NCBI GenBank assembly: GCA_907163375.1
Contig: CAJQUW010001406.1
Coordinates: 186,001-250,000 of the forward strand
Source: Prostheceraeus crozeri
Lineage: Eukaryota > Platyhelminthes > Polycladida > Euryleptidae
Length of the DNA: 64,000 nucleotides
Direction: 5' to 3'
In this document: positions 48,901 through 60,900 of the stretch, piece after piece
Numbering within the stretch: the stretch's first letter is position 1
Layout of the letters: every line of letters starts with the position of its first letter
Notes under the pieces: generated by a model
The model's database searches: none
Seen by the model: only the letters and a program-made list of their open reading frames with translations
What the model was told of the DNA's origin: nothing
Translations under genes and position numbers: made by a program

Positions 48901-51900
48901 AACGTTGCTCTACTTTTGGAGTATCCAGAAGCCTCCATGATGAGGAATGAGTTTAAAAGAGCCACGTCGATCATATTAAAGAAATGAAGAAGAGTATATC
49001 TCCGAGTTTTACGACGGCAAGTAAAATCTTCCACTCTCGAGTCCATGACATCAACTCCTCCTTTTCCTTTATTGTAATCCATGATGATCTCTGGCTGTTT
49101 GTCATCTCTCGATGAAATCGGATTGTTTGTATGCAAGCTGCTCAGCATGAGAACGTTCTTGTTCTTCTTTGGGACATAAGAAGAGAGAAGTATCCGGTTC
49201 TCATGGTTCCATAAATTCCTAGTTTCGAATATCGGGACACCTCTAGTCACTTTCATCAGCTGAGGTACGCCGCGTCGCGATGACATAATAGTTCCCGTAG
49301 ATGTTAAGCCATTTTGCAGGAGATTCACACACAAATCAAAAGAAGAAAAATATCGGTCGATGAAGATATTGCGATTCGTATTATAATACGGTTCAGTCAA
49401 TTTCAAAACAACAGTTTTTGCAAGACCAACATTGCGAGATCCCTCAGCACCACAGTAAGGTAAAGCATTGAGAGCGTAACCATTTTTTGCGTCACATAGC
49501 CAGAAAATCTTAATCCCGTACTTGGCGGGTTTCTGAGGCATATAGGAACGACCCGGAGCATAGCCTCGGAATGCGTAAAGCTGTTCGTCAACGGTCATAG
49601 ACGGTGAGGGAATATAATGTCTCCGAAGATTAGAGTTGAACATATTCCAAAACTCACGTACAGCCGCTAATTTGTCACTTTGCTGTCTTTCTCGTCGTGT
49701 TACTTTATTGTCAAATGTAATATGGGAAAGAAGTAGTTTCAGTCTGTTTTTTGATAGCGCACATCGATAGAATGGACGGCTATCCGCTGGAGTGTATAAG
49801 GTGGATAATGCCGACATGTTGTTTCTGTCTACTCCTGCTCGAATAATTGTTGCCAGACCTGCTGTGAATTCATCATAGGAAAAAATCTTCTTCTTTAGGG
49901 CACGTAATCTCCTGTTAGTGAAGCGCAAAGTCGTTCGTATCATATCTTCGGTTATAAAACACAAAAAATGGATGAAGTTCTGAAGCTGGCGAAATAGTCG
50001 GGCCGTCGCGAAAAGCAATAATATTTCTACCGAGAAGTCTTCCTCTAGGAGCGTCGAATTTCCATATTATTCCGCTGGGGGAAACAACATGATCCACATC
50101 GCGATCGACGTCTGATGTAACTCCATCACTTGCTGAACCGACGGAACTACTAGCTGATGATGCTTCTTCGTAGGAAGAATGTTCTTCTACTTCCATATCT
50201 CCATCGCTGGATTGTTCATACAACTGTGGATCTTCCGTGGCCGAGTACGACGAATCACTATCACTGACGTATTCATCAGTTTCTTCGTCAGAAGAAGACG
50301 AGTCATCATTCTCTTCATGACTAGAGCGAAGGCGCGATACAATTTCCTCGAGCGAGGGTCGTACGGCTCTTGTCGAAGCGAATCAAAGTTGAAGTTACAT
50401 CCTCGAGACAACTGCTGATTAAAAGTGTTTTAGATTTTCACCGATCGATAGACGTCAATCACATGATTGTCTAGATTTTTCCGAATACAATTACATAACA
50501 GAAGCAAAAATATATCGTCCGTGTTTTGGAACCAACTCACCAGAGTATGACGGCAACTTTACCTTGAGATAAAAAAGGATGTTAATTTTTTGTGGTTGGC
50601 CTCCCATTTTTCCCGACTAAACTTTCATCGTCAGCTGACAATCATGCTAGCAAATCACGTGTAAAAAAAAACAACAGAATCCCTGTTCCATCATTCATTC
50701 TTTTGGGCATCAATTTGACAATTTGACAATTGTTACCGTAACGAATGGTCGTTCGGGCTTCATGTCGAAGGCGACTCAAGTCTGGAAGTTTACATCCTCG
50801 AGACACCTGCTGTAAAAGTGTTTTAGGATTTTCACACGATCGATAAGGACTGTCATCACATGATTTGTCTAGATTTTATCGAATACATTACATAACAGAA
50901 GCAACAAAAATAACGTCCGTGTTTTGGAACCGAAACTACAGAGTATGACGCAACTTTTACTGAGATAGAATATGATGTAAGTACTTTGTGCGGTGGCCTC
51001 CATTTTCCCGACTAAACTTTCCGTCGTCAAGACTGACAATCATTGCTAGCAAATCAGTGTAATTCTGGCTTTACAGGAAATTCCATGTCCATCACTTCAT
51101 TCTTTTGGGTGATCAGCAGCACAATTTGACATTTTTATGCAATAATAATATTGATAATTTTTTATTCGTCAATACAACGAGCGGTTGTATGACAGAAAAT
51201 GAAATGTTGCAACTACTTTTAGTTCAGCGACTAGCAAATGACTAAAAGTGCGACTATGCCAGCCAGCGGGAGAGGCGGAGTGAAGCAGGGGGTGGTCTTT
51301 TATGTCTTTGGGAGGGGTGAGAGCGCGTGTTGGCGAGCGAGCGCCGAAATTGTATGGACGTATGATTTGAAATACGTCTCAACGCCAGAACAGACGGATA
51401 AACAGGACAGAAACAGTGGCTACAACCTACAAGGGACTTGAATGAGTCCCATTAGTCAAGATTGTGATGTCATGTCGTTGTTAGTCTGGAAAGTTACCGC
51501 AATGGTGAGAAGAAATTATGTCATAGGAAATTCAATGGACCGGTAGTCAGTTGCTCAAATACGTGTGGCGTCAAAAAATCATTCTGTTGATATTGTGAAG
51601 GAAATAGCACACTCGCAGTATAAAATGTTGAGTTCATAAGGTATTTCGGAAGAGATGTGTGATAATTACGCAAAGGAGCTCTACATGAATGCCACTCATC
51701 GCGAATGAGTCGTGGTGAGAGAAAATTTGTCATATGAAAAATCAAAGACCGTAGACAATTGCACAAAACGAGTGGAGTCAAAAAAAATCATTTGATAATT
51801 GTGAAGAAAAGGCACACTCGCAGTATAAAAATGTGAGTTCATAAAGGATCGGATAAGGATAAATTACGCAAAGGAGCACTACAATGAATGCACTACCATG

Positions 51901-54900
51901 AATGCATTCATCGCGAAGGAGTTTACTCTGTGTATTATTCAAAAGTGCGAAAGTGATAAATTATTATTTCATGTACACAAGATGTGTTCCACTATTTCAT
52001 CATAGGTGGCATAGTAAATAGGACAGTGACAAAATAAAAAAATATTTCTAATCACTACTGACTACTGATCGGCATACCACCTGTACTATTATAAAACTCA
52101 ACGTCTTTTAATCAGATCACTCATAGGTGGATAGTAATGGCCAGTGAAAAATAAAAATATTCTATCACTAAGATCTGACTGATCGCATACACTGTATACT
52201 TATAATCAACGTCTTTATAGAGTTGCTGAATCATTTTTTGATTATGCTGGATATCGATTTGAATCAACGTAAATGCATATCGCTTCGTTATGAAAAGTAG
52301 AGTCGTGCAGTCAATAACAACCCACCAATTTAAAAGTGCTTGTCTACACATGTAGACAGGTGGACCGAATATGATTGAGTTTCAAGTTTTGCATGAAGGA
52401 GTTCGAATTTCAGTTTCTTCTTAGGACTACGTAATAGTAGGGCACAAAATATCTTGGAACTGGAGTTTCAGCTGAATAACTCATTTTTCATGAAAGTTAC
52501 AGTAATTTAAAAACAGCTTGTCTACACATGTAGACAGGTGGTCCGATTAGGGTTAAACGATGAAACAGTTGTTTTGTCTCCAATTCAAATGCAGTGCTCC
52601 ATCGGCCTCACGTTGCTTTAGAGATGTTGTTGATCGAGACACAAGCAAAGTGCTGTAGAGAATGATGTTCTAAAGTAACGCCACAAATAATCAACAAACA
52701 AATGTATCGGCTGAGAATCACTGCGTTCTCTGTGGTTTGCACTCAACATTCGTATTTACGCAGATATTTCTGAAAATTGTCGATGTAAATATTCGACAAC
52801 AATGAAATACACATTTGAACACTCATCATGTCGATCCTATGCAATCGAAACATGATACAAGTTAGGACAACCATGCAACAGGTAGTCTAAATCAAGAGGC
52901 CGGAAGATATTGATACTGGTTTGTACAGTGAAAACTACATACAATGAAATTCATTTGAACTTACTGAATAACTATGCCGTTAAAGAGAAGTTTTCTCATT
53001 TCAATAATCGAATGCTCGTAAAGATTGCTGAATTCAAGATGGAATAATTCGGATATTTCGCAATACAGAGCAGAGGCAGGACACCGAGAATATAACCGTA
53101 TAGAAGATATATCAGAAATGAGACAAGGACTGGGGGCGATTTTATTTCGTGCGATTAATCGACTTCGTCACAGTAATGTTGCTGATCCTGTAAGCTGAAT
53201 GTCTGCTACCTGGCCATTCAGAGATGAGAAAATTTAGAAAAAGGCATTGTACCAATCCACGCTGTTTAACATCAATAAAGTCTGGCGCCTCTTTTGTGAA
53301 TTGTTTGTTGGGTATTTTGAATGGTAGAGGAAGAATAATCGGCCTCACTGTATTTACTTTATCACTGACTACGGAATGTAATTTTCAAATCACGAAATTC
53401 ATGAGAAATTGGTGTTGGTTCTGCATGGTTCAGTAATCGACCTATATGCACGTCTATCGGAAAAGAGAACATTGTTACTACTTGCCTCGTTAAATGGTTA
53501 TTGCAGGTAGTCTATCTCTCTGCGAATGCAGCTACATCAAGTCAAACTTTGTGCACCAGCTCGAGTAAAATTGGACAGAAAACAGGACTAAAATGTGTTC
53601 AAGCTTCTAAATACTCTGAACATGACTATTTAAAAACTGACATTCGGAACAGTCACGAACAATACAACCTCTCCATACACAGAAAGATTAGTTCATTAAT
53701 CTTGTGACGACTTTTGATGTTTCCAATCCCATGATTTACCTCTAAACAGTCGATTTTCGAGTAATCACGCCCATTCCTGTGTGCGATAATAGACAAAGTC
53801 AATGTTCATTGGAAGAAAGCTCAATTATTTGAAGACGACATCAACTCAGACAACACGATCACAATCAGAGAAAGAAAGTGCTTCTTCTTACCCATTGTCC
53901 GTGGTATCAAAGTCATCTGAGAGAAGAATAGAAAATGCTGTAAATAATTCAGAAGTGTAGTTTCACACGTAAGCACAAATGCAATGTCGACAGTTGGCCA
54001 TGTGTTGGCACGGTTGTCTACATGAATATTCCTCTGTAGAGCTTCCGCATCTTAATCTTCAATATTCAGAGTTGAGACAATAAGAGAGATATTTCTGATG
54101 CAATGCAGTTATTCAATCGATGTTGCGCACTTTCTCCTATTTAGAGTAAATACAACATGCGATAATGTTGTCTCAAATTAATGTAATCATCAGCACATGA
54201 ACGAAGAATTTCTCACTATCAAATTCATTTGCATACACGTACCACTAACGGACACATGAAAAGCTGACCATGTCATCAAAAACAACTGTGTATTAGATAA
54301 ATGCGGTGTCCAGGATGAAGTGACTGAAAAGTCAGTCAAAACAAGGATACTCCCAAGAAATAATATCCGCATGGAAAACGGTAACATTAACAAGTTCCCT
54401 GACTGAAGCATCCTGAACTACTTCGCGTCAGCAGATATTCCTAGAGATCCGTTTTCTTGGAATTAGCGAAATCGTCTGTTTTACAGTATAAAACGTGCCA
54501 ATTCCTACTAAAAGCACAAGCGGACATTGGACGTGATTGTCCGGGTGTCCAGAGACATGTCGGGGATCCCTCGCTAAGATGTTGCCCCAATTTAGTCTGA
54601 GGACGTCAGCTGCCACGTTTTTGCTTGCTCTTTGCTCTAATCCTCTCTCTATGTATTTAGTGTGTGTGTCTATAATTACGTGCATGTTGGAAAATGTGAA
54701 ACTAAATAATGATTAGAAAACGTTTTTAAAATGTATACATTAGCAGTACTTGACGCAACGAAAAACCTGAATTAAAGGCGATTTACAGGATGCCAACTTG
54801 TTTTGTACTGAAAAATGGAATTCCATTAGAAAGGGAGATTTTAAAAATAATGTTCTAACAAAGAATAATGTTTCCCTCTTTTCAAATATTTCTTTCACGT

Positions 54901-57900
54901 GCAATGACGCAAACAATTGATCAGACGGCCTAATATTACCGATAACACTTGTGAGCAATGATCAGAACTCTCCGAATTTGAAGAAGCCGTGGAGAAGTTC
55001 ACATGGGAAAAATGGTTCCCTAATCATCTCATACAGCAAAATGTTGACATCTCTCAACAAGGTTGATTTATCCTCGTTTTGTAGCATGTTTGCATTAAAG
55101 AACATTAACAAAATGCATAATAACCATTGCATCATGTTATTTGAAAGCGTTCTGCGGAGCCTGTGTGTACTTTTGACTTCTGCACAAGTGACAAATTCAC
55201 AGAAATGTACATGCGATGGAACGCCGTTTGATGCTATTCAACCGATGCATTAAAATTATCCGTATCATCACTTGATCTGTTCCTGGCTATGTCAACGAAG
55301 GACAGCGATAACAACGTAGTTCGGCAGCCAGAACGAGTTTCTGCAGCGAACAAAGCCGTGAATGAGACTTTCACAGAATGATGTACACTTGATAGTCCGT
55401 CAGCCAGCACGCGTTTCAGCAGGGAACGAGGCCGAAATGAGATTTTTGCAGAATGATGTACACCTAAGTAACGATGTTGCTTTTCGTGTGTACAGAAAAC
55501 CAACACATACTGATTTATATCTATAAAGGACATCGTGTCATCCACTAAGCGCATTCAATGGAGTAATTAAAATCCATTGTCAATCTGTTCTCTGAATGTT
55601 CTCTCGAGCAGTGTGTTCTCCACAGCATCTTCAAGAGGAGCTGGGTCACTTACATGATGTGCTGCTCAGTAATTCAATGGAAATTATGCCTACTACGAAT
55701 CTGCGCATCATTCTGTGAAAGTCTCATTGTCGGCCTCGTTCCCTGCACAAACTCGTGCTGGCTGCCGGACTATGAGGTGTACATCATTCTGTGAAAGTCT
55801 CATTGTCGGCCTCGTTCCCTGCAGAAACTCGTGATGGCTGCCGGACTATGAGGTGTACATCATTCTGTGAAAGTCTCATTGTCGGCCTCGTTCCCTGCAG
55901 AAACTCGTGCTGGCTGCCGGACTATGAGGTGTACATCATTCTGTGAAAGTCTCATTGTCGGCCTCGTTCCCTGCAGAAACTCGGGCTGGCTGCCGGACTA
56001 TGAGGTGTACATCATTCTGTGAAAGTCTCATTGTCGGCCTCGTTCCCTGCAGACACTCGTGCTGGCTGCCGGACTAATTCTACTAAACTGACAAGACTTC
56101 GTCACACAATTCAGGTTAATGTATTCCGCAAGTTTTGGATGACGTTTTCTATTCATGCTGATGGCAAGTTGGTCTATTATTTTGCCTGTAGAAAACCTCA
56201 CGAGGGATTGATATCGACAGCAGGTACTTCTTCAACTTATTCATCTACACATCAGACAATGGCATACTTCAACCCACTTCAATCAATTCAGCAGAATTCT
56301 CGACAGAGAGACGTTTAATCATGAACTGAGACAATGATTAACGAGAGATATCGGTGCAGAAGCTGCAACGGTCTGAACTTGACGGACAAAATCATGTGAA
56401 TCACTGATCGGCCGAATATCAGAGACATTTATTAGCTTAAATATTGAACTTACTTCAAGGAGATGAGGTAATGTTCCAAAATATTTCCTACCGCTACTCC
56501 ATCAAGTAGCGTAACGATATCAGAAGTCTCACCAGCGCACTGACGTAGTGATGGAGTTCGCTCTGCGTCCGTGAGACCTGGGTTCCAGCCTATGACTTAC
56601 AATAGGTACTCTCTGTATTATTGCTTTGTGGAAAATACTGAGCTGTTATCCATTCAGTACGACTGGAGGGATCCGAATTATTCAAAAGTTTTGCGATTTT
56701 GCTCATCTTTATTCACAATATTCACGAATATGCTCGTACATGATGAGAATCGCAAATATCGTGAACTATTTGGACTGCTCTCGTCACATCCTGCACAAAC
56801 AGAATGAAAGTGGGATGAACAAAACTCCAGTACATGGAAGCCTTATGTGCTTCTGAGAATGAACAATGCTTATTCATTTCCTTTTGGACAAACACTAACA
56901 ATCAATAGAACAGAAAGATGTCCTGACTTTCAGGCCAAGGAGACACGTTAAGTACAAAATTCTTTGGCAGCCGCAGACGCTGCGTTTCACCCTATGAGGC
57001 TAAGCCAGGATAAACTGACACAGAGCAGGCGAACTAGCATCTCTTCTAGAAACTAGAAGACTAAGAACTAGCATCATTCTATGTGCAGGCGAACTGGCAA
57101 TCTGCAATTCTTATGGCTAATCATTTAATTCACAACATTTTTATCATATTCAAAATGATCTCACGGATCAGCTGTTATTGAGATGATTGACTTAGAGTTT
57201 TTAGATCATGTTTCATGAAATGGAAACTTGTCTGATGAAAATGCAAACAGGAAATTTCATCGAATAGACAAAGTATTCGATTCATGTGCCCTTGTGGTGG
57301 ATCAAATTCGATTACCGCACGAGAAACCTGAAAAGCAGGAGCTATTCAGAGACAATACGAGCACATCACCACGGAAACTGCTTTGCTACGCAAAAAAGAA
57401 TTATAAGCAGAAAGAAATGCAACACGCGCGTTTTCAGAATTCTACACTCGTCTCTCTCTCTTGAACATTTCTCTTTTTGATTATGCACAGAGGAGGATAG
57501 TCTTTTGGTGGTCAGCTGCTTTATTTTGGAAAACTCCAAATTCGAAAAGAGTCTAGAAGAAAATTGGAATTTCCCAAAATAAAGCAGCTGACCACCAAAG
57601 GGCTATCCTCCTCTCCACATAGTCAAAATGAGCAATAACGGAGGATATTTCAATTGTTCAGTTCCTTTGGTTACGGACTTCTTCAGTTGAAGATTGCGGA
57701 TGTGAAACTAAACTGCACGAAGATTGGTAGGCAATGTTGTTCGAGAGCGACTGACATTTTCTTCCTAAATTCGCGCCGAGCTTCTTGTTAATTTTGATAG
57801 GTAGATTGTCACCCAATAACAGTGAAACGACAGTTCCCTAGCCACAACTCCGGTCGTCTTGCAAGTTACAGAACGTCAAACATCCCATTAGTTTAAGTAG

Positions 57901-60900
57901 ATCCATATTCGGAACACTCAATAACAATCATTTAAAAACTCAAAATGAGATTTGTCATTATTATGATCGTGATTGCACTTTTCGGTCAGAATTCTTCAAC
58001 AACAGGCAGAAATAATAGGTTCTCATGACTATATTTGAAATCGGGAAATTTTGAACGCATGAATGACGACCACATTCGTGATGCGTGTGTAAGCATTTCA
58101 ATCGATATAAAGTTCCCAGTCCGACGTCCCAAACTGTTTTCTGAGAGAGGGGGCACTTTTAACAATATAATTTGATCTCTCGTCAGATGTTCTCTATTAA
58201 AAGAAAGTTTGCTATGTATTTAGACTGAATTACTCGGAACGTAGATCAGATAACTCTACAACCTGCCAATATTGACATTTAAATAAATCACTTGCCATTG
58301 ATTTCAGATTAAACAAACTTCATTTCGTACAGTCAGTCAGAATGCATCAATTCCAGGAATTGTCGTGCAGAATGCTGGCCCGAAGAGCGAGGGCATAGTT
58401 TTGATCGAGAATAATACAAGAAGGACGGGTTATAATTTTCTTTAAGCAGCATATTTAAATTAAATCAAAAAAGTCATCAGTTAGCCAAGCTGCTGTATTA
58501 TTATCCAATCTTACATATTTTCACCGATATGACGGCCTATTCACGTAAAAAGGATTTTCAAATTACATGTTACATAAAAATCAAAATATCAATGTCTGAT
58601 AAGTTGAACATTCATCTTTGTTATTGAGGCTTGGTTTCATAGATTTTATTAATATGGCCTCTCTGAAACGTAGGTTAATGTTGTTTGTATCAAACGCTAT
58701 GATTTTGACTGTAAACGGGAAAGCTATGTTAGGAGAGCAATTTAGGTGATGTTTGAGTACACTTGAGTCCTTGTTTGTGGCATGTTCTTTAATGCGTGTA
58801 TGGAGTGAACGGACTGTACTCCCGATATAATTACTTTTGCACGTTTTGCATGTTATTTCATACACTACCATAGCTCTCAAACAGATGTTGCTGTCAGCAA
58901 TAACGCACTGATTCAATTTACACTTATGTTTGGAATGTGATTTTCTCAAAGCCATTCGTAGCGTGTGCGACTGATGGGATACGCGCACAGGTAAATCAAG
59001 ATTACGAAATTGAATCATTGCGTTATTGCTGACACCAACATTTGTTTGAGAGCTATGGTAGTGTATGAAATAACATGCAAAACGTGCAAAAGTAATTATA
59101 TCGGGAGTACAGTCCGTTCACTCCATACACGCATTAAAGAACATGCCACAAACAAGGACTCAAGTGTACTCAAACATCACCTAAGTTGCTCTCCACGTAA
59201 CATAGCTTTCCCGTTTACAGTCAAAATCATAGCGTTTGATACAAACACCTCCGTTTCAGAGAGGCCATATTAATAAAATCAATGAAACCAAGCCTCAATA
59301 ACAAAGATGAATGTTCAACTTATCAGACATTGACATTTTGATTTTTATGTAACATGTAATTTGAAAATTCTTTTTACGTGAACAGGCCGTCATATCGGTG
59401 AAAATTTGTAAGATTGGATAATAATACAGCAGCTTGGCTAACTGATAACTTTTTTGATACAAGAAGGACGGATATCTTTGCACGAGTTACACAAGTAACT
59501 TTATGCTTCACATGATGCCCAACATCCATGACCATCAGAGCTTTGTAGCTGTCAGAAATCTGCCTCTATAAAAGTATAACAGACCGACCGTGTCACAACA
59601 AAATCAACCATGCTCCAGTGCTTGTCGGTGACTCTTGAGATCGGTAGCACGTTTTCTGCTACCTCGTGTTTCTCTATAGTTTTTTGCAGGCTTTTTTTAC
59701 TTGGTGTAGTGCTTTACCTTTAGGACAATTACTCTTTGTTTTTTTCTCTTAGCAAACGTGTAAGTTCAGGAATTCTTTCATATTACGTGTTGTTTCAATT
59801 TAATTCTCAATAAAGTATATTGCCCTGTGAAAAAAAAGTATACCAGATTATTACATAGTTGCAGAATCGCATTTCAGAATCCCTTCTATATCTGATAAAA
59901 TTTGTTCCCAGGGAAAATCTTGGTACATAGGGATTATATCGCGGATATCTATGGTCCTAACAATTTGGCATACTTTATAAGGGATAGAGGATAGCTATGC
60001 GATTCTCTGACATAGCTCGTGAAATTATTTGATATATCCCTCGGGATTCATCAAATAATTTCCCTCTCTATATCCCAGAGAATCGCATAGTCATCCTCTA
60101 TCCATTAAATTATTAGGAATATCAACTGTATTTCCTAAGATTTCCATGTGTATAAAGTCAATGGAGGAGTGCAATACGCAACTGCACCTTTTTCATGCCT
60201 ATTTCAGATATTTCCAAATCAATTTCAGATATCTTCAAAGTTGAGATTCTTCTAGATATCTGAAATTCAATTGGAGAAATCTGAAATAGACACGGAAAAT
60301 GTGTAGTTCACAATTGTTTCTTTATAGCACTGCGAATTAGATATTTTAAATGCCCGAACCCGCAGCTGTGTGAGGACCATTTAAATCTAACAAGTTCGAA
60401 TGCTATGATGAAGCAATCTCATGCACGAGTTGCGTAGAGAATTTTATTTGCCTACGTGCAATGATGATCAAAGACTTTTCATCAAATCTTCATTTCACAA
60501 CTTCATTTCATTCGGGATTAATTTGATGGGTTACGTCTGGTATCACTAATGATTTTGACATGTTGATACAGTATGAGTATGAGGGATAGCAGACCTGATC
60601 GCCTTTATCTATTGGTAAGGAGAACCAGGTGCACGAGCGTTAGGATAGTTAATACCGCTAAGTACTAGGATAAATTGAAGTGACAATTCTGACAACCTCA
60701 GCTGGACAGAATTCACTCGCTGAGTAAGCTTGCTAAATTCTCTTTTTGTACTTCTCGATGCATGAATTATTAATTGGTATTTCGTAGCGTATTTTCAGTA
60801 GCAGTAGTTTCTTCCTGTTTAAACAATAATATGAATTGCTTAGAGGGTAGAGTACTTGATAGAGTTTAAACTAATTAACCCTATGTATTTGACCTATTGG

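Larger units (their letters stand above)
48262..52552 (-). mobile_element. piggyBac-like DNA transposon with TTAA duplication
   Basis: Terminal repeats CCCTAATCGGACC (48,262-48,274) and its complement (52,540-52,552), flanked by TTAA (48,258-48,261 and 52,553-52,556). A subterminal inverted repeat with an internal palindrome (tgtctac...gtagaca) sits at about 48,287-48,322 and again at 52,320-52,372 and 52,518-52,539. The element is 4.29 kb, longer than usual, partly because the right half carries duplicated segments. It inserted inside the right repeat of a Penelope-like element. Confidence 0.95.
43346..52621 (+). mobile_element. Penelope-like element with inverted ends, nested by other elements
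   Basis: About 215 bp at 43,346-43,560 is the reverse complement of 48,098-48,257 plus 52,557-52,592 (the right copy is split by piggyBac). Between them lie plus-strand coding remnants: a linker region at 43,620-43,892 (LFDRTVDQLSSDF, QSNGYPSSFIEKY) and a GIY-YIG region at 47,650-47,945 (NCSCGDSYVGRTERWLAKRV). A possible 10-bp target duplication, agatgttgtt, lies at 43,336-43,345 and 52,622-52,631. A mariner and a smaller Penelope-like element sit in the interior and a piggyBac in the right repeat. A broken, 5'-truncated fossil. Confidence 0.6.
58429..59456. mobile_element. Head-to-head Penelope-like insertion with 15-bp duplication
   Basis: A 1,028-bp insertion flanked by exact 15-bp direct repeats, atacaagaaggacgg (58,414-58,428 and 59,457-59,471). 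The left half (minus) and right half (plus) are the same Penelope-like 3' end in opposite orientation, joined near 59,010. Both halves encode the GIY-YIG region and carry the same 3' sequence to the outer edges. The left half extends further 5'. Confidence 0.9.

Noticed and set aside
54951-55253. A 100-codon plus-strand open frame
   Set aside because: No domain, no splice signals and composition like the surrounding noncoding DNA.
55234-55554. A 106-codon minus-strand open frame
   Set aside because: It is generated by the foldback-terminus repeats.
56533-56600. Functional tRNA gene
   Set aside because: A- and B-box-like words are present, but I cannot draw a full cloverleaf with a proper anticodon arm; treated as a SINE-like fragment.
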